NCBI GenBank assembly: GCA_009649675.1
Contig: WJPL01000001.1
Location: forward strand, 640,469 to 704,468
Length of the DNA: 64,000 nucleotides
DNA from: Alphaproteobacteria bacterium HT1-32
GTDB taxonomy: Bacteria > Pseudomonadota > Alphaproteobacteria > Rhodospirillales > HT1-32
Reading direction: 5' to 3'
Shown: piece by piece, positions 53,301 through 63,165 of the stretch
Position numbering within the stretch: the stretch's first letter is position 1
How the letters are laid out: the number at the start of each line of letters is the position of its first letter
Program-made: the position numbers and the translations under genes
The notes under the pieces: generated by a model
The model's database searches: none
What the model was told of the DNA's origin: nothing
The model's input: only the letters and a program-made list of their open reading frames with translations

Positions 53301-53636
53301 CTACTCCTGTTTCCGCGATGCTTTCTCGGCAATGCCGGAGACACCCTCGCGCCGTTCCAGTTCCGCCCAGATATCTGCCGGGGTCAGGCCCGCATCGGCC
53401 CAGAGCACCATCAGGTGATAGATCAGGTCGGCACTTTCTGACTTCACGGCATCCGGACCTTCACTCAGGGCCGCGATCACTGTCTCCGTCGCTTCCTCGC
53501 CGACCTTCTGGGCAATCTTGCCGGTTCCCTTCGCGAACAGCTTTGCCGTATGCGAACTGGCCGGATCAGCGCCCTTACGGGATTCGATTGTCGCAAACAA
53601 CCGGTCCAGAACCGCCGCCCTGTCAACGCCACTCAT
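53301..53636 (-). CDS. hisE: Phosphoribosyl-ATP pyrophosphatase
   Basis: 111 aa. MazG-like all-alpha NTP-pyrophosphatase: [47 protein letters not shown], with the Glu residues of the metal site in GEEATE and [16 protein letters not shown]. It catalyses the second step of histidine synthesis. Its start overlaps the hisF stop by 4 nt. Confidence 0.95.
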   Translation of the reverse strand: MSGVDRAAVLDRLFATIESRKGADPASSHTAKLFAKGTGKIAQKVGEEATETVIAALSEGPDAVKSESADLIYHLMVLWADAGLTPADIWAELERREGVSGIAEKASRKQE

Positions 53637-54403
53637 GCCACATCCTCCAGCCGGACCGGCACACCGGCCGCGCGCATATGTTCCTTGGTCTGGCGGATCG
53701 AAAATACCCCGAAATGGAAGATTGAGGCCGCCAGCACAGCCGTCGCGTGACCTTCGGTAATGCCTTCGACCATATGGTCGAGCGTTCCGACACCACCGGA
53801 GGCGATAACCGGAATACGCACCGCGTCAGCGACCGCCCGGGTCAGCGGCAGGTTGAAGCCGATGCGGGTGCCATCGCGATCCATTGAGGTCAGCAGGATT
53901 TCACCCGCGCCATAAGCTTCCATCTTCTTCGCCCATTCCACGGCGTCGATACCCGTGGGCTTGCGGCCGCCATGAGTGAAGATTTCAAACCGGTCTTCAC
54001 CGACCGACTTTGCGTCAATGGCCACAACGATGCATTGCGCCCCGAACTTCTCTGACGCTTCACGCACGAATTCCGGATTGGTCACCGCCGCCGTGTTGAT
54101 CGACACCTTGTCGGCACCGGCCAGCAACAGCTTGCGGATATCCTCCGTCGTGCGCACCCCGCCACCGACAGTCAGCGGCATGAAACATTGTTCCGCCGTC
54201 CGGCGCACCACATCATAAATGGTATCCCGGCCTTCATGGCTGGCGGTAATGTCGAGAAAACAAAGCTCGTCCGCACCCTCGCGGTCATACAGCTTCGCCT
54301 GCTCGACCGGGTCACCGGCATCAATCAGGTCAACAAAATTGACGCCCTTGACCACCCGGCCATTGGCGACATCGAGACAGGGAATAACGCGCATTTTTAA
54401 CAT
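53633..54403 (-). CDS. hisF: Imidazole glycerol phosphate synthase, cyclase subunit
   Basis: 256 aa TIM barrel. [33 protein letters not shown] holds the catalytic Asp11 (CLDV); [11 protein letters not shown] holds the second catalytic Asp (about residue 130). Phosphate loops appear as [30 protein letters not shown] and [16 protein letters not shown]. hisH, hisA and hisB are usually upstream in this class of bacteria. Here the upstream gene is an alpha/beta hydrolase after a dispersed repeat, so the his genes are split. Confidence 0.97.
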   Translation of the reverse strand: MLKMRVIPCLDVANGRVVKGVNFVDLIDAGDPVEQAKLYDREGADELCFLDITASHEGRDTIYDVVRRTAEQCFMPLTVGGGVRTTEDIRKLLLAGADKVSINTAAVTNPEFVREASEKFGAQCIVVAIDAKSVGEDRFEIFTHGGRKPTGIDAVEWAKKMEAYGAGEILLTSMDRDGTRIGFNLPLTRAVADAVRIPVIASGGVGTLDHMVEGITEGHATAVLAASIFHFGVFSIRQTKEHMRAAGVPVRLEDVA

Positions 54404-54496
54404 GGAGATTTCTTAACGGCGGAGCGGCGGAGAGACAAAGGATTTCAGCCTGCCCGCATACCGGAAACCCGAAGTGTCGTGATGATCCGTCCTTCA

Positions 54497-54603
54497 CCGG
54501 CATCCTTCGAGCCGCAGCTGCGCTGCTCCTCAGGATGAGGCCCTGATATTTAATACGACCTCATCCTGAGGAGCGCTGAAAGCGCGTCTCGAAGGATGCC
54601 GGC
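54497..54603. repeat. Family B dispersed inverted repeat, paired copy
   Basis: Two units in opposite orientation: CCGGCATCCTTCGAG...CTCCTCAGGATGAGG (54497-54540) and CCTCATCCTGAGGAGCG...CTCGAAGGATGCCGG (54560-54602), around an AT-rich centre. It fills most of the 226-nt gap between hisF and the alpha/beta-hydrolase gene. No gene is visible in this gap. Confidence 0.85.
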
Positions 54604-54629
54604 AGAACCAAAAGCGGCAGCACCCCGCT

Positions 54630-55244
54630 TCAGCAGCGATGGGCGAAAGCGGCTGTGATCTTGATGGCCTTGCGCCAGTTATCCAGTTCGCTGAGGCCGC
54701 TGGCCTTGCGTGGCTTGAAGCTGTGATCACCGTCCACCAGCCATTCGACCCGGATATTGCCCGACATTTCGTATTGCTGGACTTCGAGCTTCGTACCGAA
54801 GGAATCCCGTTCGCCCTGACAGATCAGGGTGGGCGTGCGGATCCGTTTCATATGGTCCAGCCGGTTGCCCACCGGCTTACCCGGTCCATGAAACGGATAA
54901 CCCAGGCAAACCAGACCACGAACCCCGCAGTCATCAGCCACCATCGACGCGATCCTGCCCCCCATGGATTTACCACCGATAATCAGACTTCCCGGTTTGA
55001 ATTCCTTAATAACGTCGCGGAAGCAATCCAGCAGCACCGGGGCCCGGTCTGGTGGTGACTTCGTGCCATCACGGCGCCGACGTTCCATATAGGGAAACTC
55101 GAACCGCGCCACCCGCAGACCTTCCGCCGCCAGACCTTTTGCGAATGCATCCATGAAGGGGCTGTCCATGGCAGCCCCCGCCCCGTGTGTCAGGACAATG
55201 GTCCGGTCTGCATCCGCCCGGCCGTTATAGAGGATTTCCGTCAC
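54630..55244 (-). CDS. Alpha/beta-hydrolase of the Tex30/KANSL3 type
   Basis: 204 aa. It starts [39 protein letters not shown], with the oxyanion [10 protein letters not shown], and the nucleophile Ser in [19 protein letters not shown] (GKSMGG). The block [15 protein letters not shown] follows, the acid residue lies in [10 protein letters not shown], and the late His in [13 protein letters not shown]. This fits the Tex30/KANL3 (dienelactone-hydrolase-like) family. The start at 55244 is 4 nt into the end of the fumarase gene (ATGA overlap), so it is translated after the fumarase. Confidence 0.85.
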   Translation of the reverse strand: MTEILYNGRADADRTIVLTHGAGAAMDSPFMDAFAKGLAAEGLRVARFEFPYMERRRRDGTKSPPDRAPVLLDCFRDVIKEFKPGSLIIGGKSMGGRIASMVADDCGVRGLVCLGYPFHGPGKPVGNRLDHMKRIRTPTLICQGERDSFGTKLEVQQYEMSGNIRVEWLVDGDHSFKPRKASGLSELDNWRKAIKITAAFAHRC

Positions 55245-56872
55245 GGTTTCATGAATTCCCGGAAGAAGTCATTGCCCTTGTCATCCACAACGACAAAAGC
55301 CGGGAAGTTCTTCACCTCGATCTTCCAGACCGCTTCCATACCCAGTTCCGGATACTCGACCTGTTCGACCTTGGTAATACAATCCAGTGCCAGACGTGCC
55401 GCCGGACCGCCGACCGAACCGAGATAGAACCCGCCATGGGTTTTGCAGGCACGGGTAACTGCCGCCGACCGGTTGCCCTTGGCCAGCATCACCATTGAGC
55501 CGCCGGCAGCCTGGAACTGCTCGACATAGGCATCCATACGACCTGCCGTGGTTGGCCCGAAGGAGCCGGAGGCATAACCGGTCGGCGTCTTGGCCGGGCC
55601 GGCATAATAAACCGGATGATTTTTCAGATAGTCCGGCATCGGCTCACCCGCATCCAGCCGGTCCTTGATCTTGGCATGAGCAATATCGCGGGCCACAATC
55701 AGGGTGCCGGTCAGCGACAACCGGGTTTTCACCGGGCATTCGGCAAGCTGCTTCAGGATTTCCGGCATCGGTTTCGTCAGGTCAACTTCAACCACATCAC
55801 CGCCGAGAATTTCATCCGTCACTTCCGGCAGATATTTTGACGGATCGGTTTCCAGCTGTTCCAGAAACACACCGTCACGGGTGATCTTGCCAACCGCCTG
55901 ACGGTCAGCGGAACAGGAAACACCGATGCCGACCGGGCAACTGGCGCCATGGCGCGGCAGACGGATTACCCGCACATCATGGCAGAAATACTTGCCGCCG
56001 AACTGCGCACCGATGCCAAGCTGTTGCGACATCTCCAGCACTTTGGCTTCCCATTCGAGATCGCGATAGGCGTGCCCCGTGTCACCGCCCGATGTCGGCA
56101 GGTTGTCGAGATATTTGGCCGAGGCCAGTTTGACCGTCTTCATGGTCAGCTCTGCCGAGGTGCCACCGATAACGATGGCGAGGTGATAGGGCGGGCAGGC
56201 CGAGGTGCCCAGCGTCCGCATCTTCTCATCAATGAAAGCGGCAAGACGTTCCGGATTCAACAGCGCCTTGGTTTCCTGATACAGGAAGCTCTTGTTTGCC
56301 GAGCCACCACCCTTCGCCATGAACAGGAACTTGTAGGCATCACCCTGATCCGCATAAAGCTCGATCTGCGCCGGCAGGTTCGTGCCGGTATTGGTTTCGG
56401 CAAACATGTCGACTGGCGAGACCTGACTGTAACGCAGGTTATCCTCGGCATAGCTTTTCATTACACCACGGGCGATGGCTTCCTCATCATCGAAGCCGGT
56501 CCAGACGCGCTGGCCTTTCTTGCCCATGACAATGGCCGTGCCGGTATCCTGACACATCGGCAATACACCGGCGGCGGCAATATTCGCGTTCTTGAGCAGG
56601 TCGAAGGCCACGAACTTGTCGTTCGGGCTGGCCTCCGGGTCCTTGAGAATATTGCTCAGGCTTTCCAGATGCGCCGGGCGCAGCAGATGCGAGATATCGT
56701 GAAAAGCTTCACGGGTCAGCAGGGTGATCGCTTCCGGATCAATCTGCAGCATCTTGCCGCCGTTGAAATCTATTTCCCGGACATGATCAGAGGTCAGTTT
56801 GCGGTAAGGGGTCGTATCCTTACTGAGTGGAAACATCGTCTGATGTGAAAAATCTGCGCCGGCGTCGGGCAT
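55241..56872 (-). CDS. fumA: Class I fumarate hydratase, copy 1
   Basis: 543 aa from ATG 56872 ([16 protein letters not shown]), the same start as its neighbour copy; ATG 56935 is rejected. Iron-sulfur cluster ligands are expected at Cys107 (PMCQDTGTA), Cys226 (SACPPYH) and Cys320 (VSCSADRQ), two residues after the E. coli FumA positions. The C-terminal block [44 protein letters not shown] completes the class I form. It converts fumarate to malate; the clade also has tartrate dehydratases and mesaconases. It is a tandem paralogue of the gene at 57211-58842. Confidence 0.93.
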   Translation of the reverse strand: MPDAGADFSHQTMFPLSKDTTPYRKLTSDHVREIDFNGGKMLQIDPEAITLLTREAFHDISHLLRPAHLESLSNILKDPEASPNDKFVAFDLLKNANIAAAGVLPMCQDTGTAIVMGKKGQRVWTGFDDEEAIARGVMKSYAEDNLRYSQVSPVDMFAETNTGTNLPAQIELYADQGDAYKFLFMAKGGGSANKSFLYQETKALLNPERLAAFIDEKMRTLGTSACPPYHLAIVIGGTSAELTMKTVKLASAKYLDNLPTSGGDTGHAYRDLEWEAKVLEMSQQLGIGAQFGGKYFCHDVRVIRLPRHGASCPVGIGVSCSADRQAVGKITRDGVFLEQLETDPSKYLPEVTDEILGGDVVEVDLTKPMPEILKQLAECPVKTRLSLTGTLIVARDIAHAKIKDRLDAGEPMPDYLKNHPVYYAGPAKTPTGYASGSFGPTTAGRMDAYVEQFQAAGGSMVMLAKGNRSAAVTRACKTHGGFYLGSVGGPAARLALDCITKVEQVEYPELGMEAVWKIEVKNFPAFVVVDDKGNDFFREFMKP

Positions 56873-56999
56873 GGCGTGGCCTCTCTGGTCTGGTAATGGA
56901 AAGCGATACGGGATCGTTGCCGTCATTATCGCCATTAAGTCCGTATTTTCCAGCGACTACCGACAGCCTGCCCGGCATGATCCGCCGCAGCCTGCTCAC

Positions 57000-57185
57000 C
57001 ATCTTTTGAGACAGGCCTGCGGCCTTCCTCAAGATGAGGAATTCCCCAACCGCACAGATAAAACCCACGAGCACCTTATCCTGAGGAGCAGCAGAGCTGC
57101 GTCTCGAAGGATGCAGGGAACCTCTGGCCTGGCACCCGCCCGACATCTTTCGAGACGGGCCGTCGGCCCTCCTCAAGATGAGGAA
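57000..57185. repeat. Family B dispersed repeat, three units between the fumarase genes
   Basis: Units lie at 57000-57041, 57073-57116 and 57144-57185; the first and third have the same orientation (CATCTTTYGAGAC...CCTCAAGATGAGG), the middle one is inverted. The gap 56873-57210 (338 nt) contains these units, no gene and no clear promoter. The middle unit can pair with either neighbour. Confidence 0.85.
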
Positions 57186-57210
57186 ATCTCCGGACGAGTT
57201 GAACGTCCGG

Positions 57211-58842
57211 TTACATGGTGATGAATTCCCGGAAGAAATCGTTGCCCTTGTCGTCGATGACGATGAAGGCCGGGAAATCCTCGACCTCGATTTTCCAGAC
57301 CGCTTCCATTCCGAGATCTTCATAATCCAGCACCTCGACCTTGCGGATGCATTCCTTGGCAAGGCGGGCCGCCGGACCGCCGATGGAACCGAGGTAAAAC
57401 CCGCCATGAGTTTTGCAGGCCCGTGTCACGGAAGCGGCACGATTGCCCTTCGACAGCATGACCAGTGATCCGCCAGCCGCCTGGAACTGGTCGATATAGG
57501 AATCCATGCGCTGGGCCGAAGTCGGACCGAACGAGCCGGAAGCATAGCCCTTCGGCGTCTTGGCCGGACCGGCATAATAGACGGGGTGGTTCTTCAGGTA
57601 ATCCGGCATCGGCTTGCCACTGTCGAGATGCTCCTTGATGCGGGCATGGGCAATGTCCCGGGCGACAACCAGCGTGCCGGTCAGCGACAGCCGCGTCTTG
57701 ACCGGGTATTGCGACAACTGCGCCAGAACCTCGGCCATCGGCCGGTTGAGATTGACTTCGACAACATCGCCACCGAGTTTTTCATCCGTGATGTCCGGCA
57801 GGAATTTCGACGGATCGGTTTCAAGCTGTTCCAGAAAGATGCCGTCGCGGGTGATCTTGCCGAGCGCCTGACGATCCGCTGAACAGGACATGCCGATGCC
57901 GACCGGGCAGCTCCCGCCATGCCGCGGCAGGCGGATGACGCGCACATCATGACAGAAATACTTGCCGCCAAACTGCGCCCCGATACCGAGATCCTGCGAC
58001 ATCTTGTGAATGCGCGCCTCCCATTCCAGATCGCGATAGGCGTGGCCGGTATTGCCACCTTCTGTCGGCAACCCGTCGTAGTAGCGGGTTGAGGCCATCT
58101 TGACCGTCTTCATGGTCAGTTCCGGGGACGTGCCACCAATGACAACCGCCAGATGATAGGGCGGGCAGGCCGCTGTCCCGATGGTCCGCATTTTCTCGTC
58201 GATAAAGGCCGTGAGGCGTTCCGGTGTCAGCAGGGCCTTCGATTCCTGATACAGGAAGCTTTTGTTCGAGGAACCGCCCCCTTTGGCGATAAACAGAAAC
58301 CGGTAATCCTCGCCGCTGTCCGCATGAATTTCGATCTGCGCCGGCATGTTGTTACCCGTATTCTCTTCGGTAAACATGTCGATCGGCGAGACCTGACTGT
58401 AACGAAGATTAGCTTCTGTGTAGGTCTGCATTGCCCCGCGCGCGATAGCCGCCTCGTCATCAGCGCCGGTCCAGACCGACTGTCCTTTCCGTGCAACCAC
58501 CGTTGCCGTACCCGTATCCTGACAGATCGGCAGAACACCCGCTGCCGCAATATTCGCGTTCTTGAGCATGTCGAAAGCCACGAACCTGTCGTTCTGGCTG
58601 GCTTCCGGATCATCCAGAATATTCCGGAGGCTTTGCAGATGGCCCGGCCGCATCAGATGCGAGGCATCCCGGAAAGCCTGCCGGGTCAGCAGGGTAATCC
58701 CTTCCGGGTCGACCTGTAGCTCCCGACGGCCATTAAATTCGACCTCGCGCACATAATCCGATGTCAGTTTGCGATAGACAGTCTTGTCCTCGGCCAGCGG
58801 AAACATGGTCTGATGAGTGAAATTTGCACCGGCGTCGGGCAT
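57211..58842 (-). CDS. Class I fumarate hydratase, copy 2
   Basis: 543 aa, the same length and start ([16 protein letters not shown]) as copy 1. Cys107, Cys226 and Cys320 are conserved. The catalytic-region blocks ([71 protein letters not shown]) differ from copy 1 only at scattered positions. The two copies look clearly paralogous, with identity high across the whole length by eye, but not recently duplicated. One may prefer another substrate (for example mesaconate or tartrate). Confidence 0.92.
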   Translation of the reverse strand: MPDAGANFTHQTMFPLAEDKTVYRKLTSDYVREVEFNGRRELQVDPEGITLLTRQAFRDASHLMRPGHLQSLRNILDDPEASQNDRFVAFDMLKNANIAAAGVLPICQDTGTATVVARKGQSVWTGADDEAAIARGAMQTYTEANLRYSQVSPIDMFTEENTGNNMPAQIEIHADSGEDYRFLFIAKGGGSSNKSFLYQESKALLTPERLTAFIDEKMRTIGTAACPPYHLAVVIGGTSPELTMKTVKMASTRYYDGLPTEGGNTGHAYRDLEWEARIHKMSQDLGIGAQFGGKYFCHDVRVIRLPRHGGSCPVGIGMSCSADRQALGKITRDGIFLEQLETDPSKFLPDITDEKLGGDVVEVNLNRPMAEVLAQLSQYPVKTRLSLTGTLVVARDIAHARIKEHLDSGKPMPDYLKNHPVYYAGPAKTPKGYASGSFGPTSAQRMDSYIDQFQAAGGSLVMLSKGNRAASVTRACKTHGGFYLGSIGGPAARLAKECIRKVEVLDYEDLGMEAVWKIEVEDFPAFIVIDDKGNDFFREFITM

Positions 58843-59011
58843 GGCGGGTCTCCCTGATGATGATCTGCAGAATTTGTTTCCGCATTATCCGAATAGAGCG
58901 CCATCATACCAGCATCCCGGATACGCCGGACTTTCACACAATGTTGATATGGTTGCTGTTATGCTGCCACACACCACATGAGAAGGATGAACGTCTTGAG
59001 GCGACAGATAT

Positions 59012-59025
59012 TAATGTATACATTA
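59012..59025. promoter_or_regulatory. Palindromic operator candidate upstream of zwf
   Basis: TAATGTATACATTA is a perfect 14-bp palindrome 79 nt upstream of the zwf start, in a 262-nt gap (58843-59104) that otherwise shows nothing I can support. It is suggestive of a GntR- or LacI-class repressor site controlling the Entner-Doudoroff operon. Confidence 0.5.
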
Positions 59026-59104
59026 TTTTGCCTGCCATGCTGATCGTCTGACATTGGAACATCCCTGCGTCCCGCTGACCTGAACCCAGACTCCGGAGAC
59101 TGAC

Positions 59105-60580
59105 TTGGTTTCTCGTACCATACCGGTTGACCCGTTCGACCTTGTAATCTTCGGCGCCACCGGCGATCTGGCCCGGCGCAAGATCCTGCCTGCCCTCTAC
59201 CGCCGGCTGATTGCCGGACAGGTTCCGGAGGGTGCCCGGCTGATCTGTGCCGCCCGCTCCGGTCTGGATGACGATGGTTTCCGCGCCATGGCCCGCGAAG
59301 CAATTGAAACCTATGTGTCTGCTGATGAAATCAACCGTGACCTGCTGGATCAGTTCATCGCATTGCTGGGTTATGTGCCGGTTGACGCGACGGGGGATGA
59401 CGGCTGGTCCGAACTGGCTTCCCGGCTGGGGAAAAACAATGGCCGTATCCGGATTTTCTATCTGTCCGTCGGCCCCGGCCTGTTTGGCGCCATCAGCCTG
59501 AAACTGTCTGAATACGGAATCGCCACCCCGGACAGCCGCATCGTTGTCGAAAAACCGTTCGGGCATGACCGTGACAGCGCCGCCGCCCTGAACGCACAGT
59601 TACTGACCTGCTTTGAGGAATCCCGCATCTACCGGATCGACCATTATCTCGGCAAGGAAACGGTGCAGAACCTGATGGCGATCCGCTTCGCCAACGCACT
59701 GTTCGAGCCGTTGTGGAACTCCCGCCATATTGATCATGTGCAGATCACTGTCGCCGAGAATATCGGCGTCGGGGGCCGCGGCAGCTATTATGACCGGTCC
59801 GGTGCCATGCGTGACATGATTCAGAACCATCTGATGCAGCTGTTCTGCCTGACGGCGATGGAGCCACCGGCAAGGTTCGAGCCGGATGCCGTCCGCGATG
59901 AAAAACTGAAGGTGATCCGGGCACTGGAGCCGATCACCCCGAAAGACGTGCCGCATATGACCGTTCGCGGCCAGTATCGCGGCGGCAACGGACTGACCTC
60001 CTATCAGGAAGACGCAGGTGAGGCGGACAGCCTGACGGAAACCTTCGTTGCCCTGACCGCCCATGTGTCGAACTGGCGCTGGTCCGGCACACCCTTTTAT
60101 CTGCGCACCGGCAAACGCCTCCGGGCGCGGATGAGCGAAATCGCCATCATTTTCAAGGACGCCCCGCATTCGATCTTTGGCGGGAAAGGCGACAGCCTGC
60201 CCTGCAATACGCTGGTCATCCGGCTGCAACCGGATGAAGGCATCACGCTGCGGATGAACATCAAGGAGCCGGGGCCGGGTGGCATGCGGCTGGTCGAGGT
60301 TCCGCTCGACATGACCTTCGCCGAGGCACTTGGACCGTCGGGCACCCGCATTCCGGATGCCTATGAACGGCTGATCATGGATGTGGTACGCGGTGACCAG
60401 ACCCTGTTCATGAGGGGTGACGAGGTCGAGGCTGCCTGGCAATGGACCGATCCGGTGATTCAGGCATGGGAAGATCAGAACCTGAAACCACAGCCCTATG
60501 ATTCCGGCGGGTCAGGGCCGGAAGATGCCCTGATGCTGCTGCATCGCGACGGACGCCGCTGGCGTGAAATTTCAGGCTGA
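59105..60580 (+). CDS. zwf: Glucose-6-phosphate 1-dehydrogenase
   Basis: 491 aa, NAD(P)-dependent oxidation of glucose-6-phosphate to 6-phosphogluconolactone. The start is the rare TTG at 59105, with GGAG 6 nt upstream (59095-59098). The cofactor motif is LVIFGATGDLARRKILPALYRR, and the substrate and catalytic block RIDHYLGKETVQNLMAIRFAN (His is catalytic). Later blocks are TVAENIGVGGRGSYYDRSGAMRDMIQNHLMQLFCLTAMEPP and the C-terminal PFYLRTGKRL. First gene of the zwf-pgl-edd-pgi operon. Confidence 0.96.
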   Translation: MVSRTIPVDPFDLVIFGATGDLARRKILPALYRRLIAGQVPEGARLICAARSGLDDDGFRAMAREAIETYVSADEINRDLLDQFIALLGYVPVDATGDDGWSELASRLGKNNGRIRIFYLSVGPGLFGAISLKLSEYGIATPDSRIVVEKPFGHDRDSAAALNAQLLTCFEESRIYRIDHYLGKETVQNLMAIRFANALFEPLWNSRHIDHVQITVAENIGVGGRGSYYDRSGAMRDMIQNHLMQLFCLTAMEPPARFEPDAVRDEKLKVIRALEPITPKDVPHMTVRGQYRGGNGLTSYQEDAGEADSLTETFVALTAHVSNWRWSGTPFYLRTGKRLRARMSEIAIIFKDAPHSIFGGKGDSLPCNTLVIRLQPDEGITLRMNIKEPGPGGMRLVEVPLDMTFAEALGPSGTRIPDAYERLIMDVVRGDQTLFMRGDEVEAAWQWTDPVIQAWEDQNLKPQPYDSGGSGPEDALMLLHRDGRRWREISG

Positions 60581-60587
60581 GGCAAAG

Positions 60588-61295
60588 ATGACAGATCAGA
60601 CAACCGAACCGCTCTGGCATATTCACGACAGCCGCGACGACCTGTTCATCGCCTTGACGGAGATCGTCGCCGGGGAATTATCAGAAGCCATCGCAGCCCG
60701 CGGAACCGCAAGCCTTGCCGTCTCCGGCGGCAACACACCCGCCCCCTTTCACCGGATGTTATCCGCCTGCGACCTGGACTGGTCAAAGGTCGTCATCACC
60801 CTGACAGACGAGCGTCTGGTGAGTGAAGACAGCGACCGGTCAAATGCCCGCATGGTCCGCGAGACCCTGTTGCGGGACAAGGCGGCACAAGCCGTGTTCA
60901 TCCCGCTCTGGCGACCGGACATGACGCCGGAGGCCATGGTCCCGCAGGTTAGCGGGGAACTCAGCCAGCACCAGCCCGTTGATGTCTGCATCGCCGGGAT
61001 GGGTGAGGATTGCCACACCGCCTCGCTGTTTCCCGGAGCACCGGAGCTGGCACAGGCACTGACACCGGAGGACGGAGCGATTCTGGCACTGATGACGCCC
61101 CCGGACGGGCTGGAATCACGTATCACCCTGACCGGTCCGGTTTTGCGACAAAGCCGCCACCGCCATCTGCTGATGGCCGGCAATGCGAAACGGGCTGCCT
61201 TTGCCCGTGCAGAAGCCGCGACCAGTCTGCCCGAGGCCCCGGTCCGGATTTTGATGACCGGCCGGACGCCGCTGCATATTCATTACGCGCCCTGA
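60588..61295 (+). CDS. pgl: 6-phosphogluconolactonase
   Basis: 235 aa from ATG 60588; GAGG precedes it. The upstream ATG 60564 lies inside zwf. Blocks: RGTASLAVSGGNTPAPFHRMLSACDLDWSKVVITLTDERLVSEDSDRSNARMVRETLL, with the DERLV motif, and the block VDVCIAGMGEDCHTASLFPGAPEL, the conserved catalytic-His GMGEDGHTASLFPG-type motif (here C replaces the G). It hydrolyses phosphogluconolactone. It lies 7 nt after zwf. Confidence 0.95.
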   Translation: MTDQTTEPLWHIHDSRDDLFIALTEIVAGELSEAIAARGTASLAVSGGNTPAPFHRMLSACDLDWSKVVITLTDERLVSEDSDRSNARMVRETLLRDKAAQAVFIPLWRPDMTPEAMVPQVSGELSQHQPVDVCIAGMGEDCHTASLFPGAPELAQALTPEDGAILALMTPPDGLESRITLTGPVLRQSRHRHLLMAGNAKRAAFARAEAATSLPEAPVRILMTGRTPLHIHYAP

Positions 61296-61310
61296 CAGAA
61301 GGAGCCGCCC

Positions 61311-63128
61311 ATGACCCTCAGAAACCCGATCCATCAGGTAACCGAGCGAATCCGCGAGCGCAGCAAGCCAACCCGCCGCGCCTATCTGACCCGTCTCGAC
61401 CAGGCCCGCGATCAGGGGCCTGCCCGTAACGGGCTGGCCTGTGGTAATCTGGCCCATGCCATGGCCGCTCTTGAGCTGCCAGACAAAGAGGCCATGGCCG
61501 CAGGACGCTCACTGAATCTCGGCATCGTGACGGCCTATAACGACATGCTGTCGGCCCACCGGCCCTATGAGACTTATCCGGAACTGATCCGCACCACCGC
61601 CCGCGAAGCAGGTGGCACCGCACAGGTTGCCGGGGGTGTACCCGCCATGTGCGATGGTGTGACACAGGGTCAGACCGGCATGGAAATGTCGCTGTTTTCC
61701 CGCGATGTGATTGCGCTGGCTGCCGGCGTCGCCCTCTCGCACAACACCTTTGATGCTGCGGTCTATCTTGGCATCTGTGACAAGATTGTGCCCGGACTGG
61801 TGATCGCCGCAGCGACATTCGGGCATCTGCCCGCGATATTCATTCCGGCGGGGCCGATGACTTCCGGCATCTCGAACGACGAGAAAGCCAGGGTCCGCCA
61901 GCAATTCGCCAAGGGCGAAATCGACCGCGACGGCCTGCTGCGTTCCGAAATGGCAGCCTATCACGGGCCCGGCACCTGTACTTTCTATGGCACCGCCAAT
62001 TCCAACCAGATGCTGATGGAATTCATGGGGCTGCATCTGCCGGGGGCAAGTTTCGTCAACCCCGGCACGCCGCTGCGCGAGGAACTGACAAAGGCCGCCA
62101 CCCGCCGTGCCCTGGCCATTACGGCCGAAGGCAATGACTATACCCCCGCCGGACAGGTGCTGGACGAACGCGCCTTCGTCAACGGCATGGTGGGGCTGCA
62201 TGCCACCGGCGGCTCAACCAATCTGGTCATGCATATGACCGCGATGGCACGCGCTGCCGGGATCATTCTGTCGACGGAAGACTTCGCCGACATTTCCGAA
62301 GCAACGCCCCTGCTGGCCCGCGTCTATCCGAACGGCAAGGCAGATGTGAACCACTTCCATGCCGCAGGTGGCTTGGGCTACCTGATTGGCGAACTGCTGA
62401 ACGAAGGCCTGCTGCATGACGATACACTGACTGTCGCCGGGACCGGTCTCGCTCATTACACAAAAGAGCCGGGGCTTGATGACGAGGGCCATCTGGGCTG
62501 GCGCGATGGTGCCGGGAAAAGTCATTCCCACGATATCCTGCGCACTGTCGCTGATCCGTTTCAGGCGAATGGCGGGCTGAAGCGCCTGACCGGAAATCTG
62601 GGGTCTGCCGTGCTGAAGGTATCCGCCGTCCCCGAAGACCGCCACTGCACCACCGCCCCCGCCCGCATCTTCCACGATCAGGACTCGGTAAAAGCCGCCT
62701 TCGAGGCCGGTGAGCTGACAGAAGATGTGGTGATCGTCGTCCGCTTTCAGGGCCCCCGCGCCAATGGCATGCCGGAGCTGCATGCGCTCACCCCGCTGCT
62801 CGGCATCCTGCAGGACAAGGGGTTACGGGTGGCTCTGGTGACCGACGGTCGCATGTCCGGCGCTTCCGGCAAGATACCGGCTGCCATTCATCTCAGCCCG
62901 GAGGCGCTGGATGGCGGCCCGATTGCGCGGCTGCGTGATGGTGACGTGATTACCGTCGATGCCAATGACGGCGTCATCGCCGTTGACGTCGATCCGGACA
63001 GCTTTGCCGCCCGGCCTGTTGCCGAAGCGGATCTCACCGCAAACGATTTCGGGACCGGGCGGGAACTGTTCCGCCTGTTCCGTCAGGCCGTCAGTTCACC
63101 GGATTTCGGGGCCTCCCCACTGGTTTGA
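61311..63128 (+). CDS. edd: Phosphogluconate dehydratase
   Basis: 605 aa, IlvD/EDD-family [4Fe-4S] dehydratase of the Entner-Doudoroff route, forming KDPG. Typical blocks: [118 protein letters not shown], with Cys in MCDGVTQG and [27 protein letters not shown]-like block reads [21 protein letters not shown] and gives the third Cys. GGAG lies upstream and 15 nt separate it from pgl. Confidence 0.97.
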   Translation: MTLRNPIHQVTERIRERSKPTRRAYLTRLDQARDQGPARNGLACGNLAHAMAALELPDKEAMAAGRSLNLGIVTAYNDMLSAHRPYETYPELIRTTAREAGGTAQVAGGVPAMCDGVTQGQTGMEMSLFSRDVIALAAGVALSHNTFDAAVYLGICDKIVPGLVIAAATFGHLPAIFIPAGPMTSGISNDEKARVRQQFAKGEIDRDGLLRSEMAAYHGPGTCTFYGTANSNQMLMEFMGLHLPGASFVNPGTPLREELTKAATRRALAITAEGNDYTPAGQVLDERAFVNGMVGLHATGGSTNLVMHMTAMARAAGIILSTEDFADISEATPLLARVYPNGKADVNHFHAAGGLGYLIGELLNEGLLHDDTLTVAGTGLAHYTKEPGLDDEGHLGWRDGAGKSHSHDILRTVADPFQANGGLKRLTGNLGSAVLKVSAVPEDRHCTTAPARIFHDQDSVKAAFEAGELTEDVVIVVRFQGPRANGMPELHALTPLLGILQDKGLRVALVTDGRMSGASGKIPAAIHLSPEALDGGPIARLRDGDVITVDANDGVIAVDVDPDSFAARPVAEADLTANDFGTGRELFRLFRQAVSSPDFGASPLV

Positions 63129-63165
63129 CATGCCATCTGCTGAAACATCTTTATGTTGCTGAACC

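Noticed and set aside
58824-59051. Small plus-strand ORF before zwf
   Set aside because: Partly antisense to the fumarase start, no ribosome-binding site, no recognisable protein; more likely promoter DNA.
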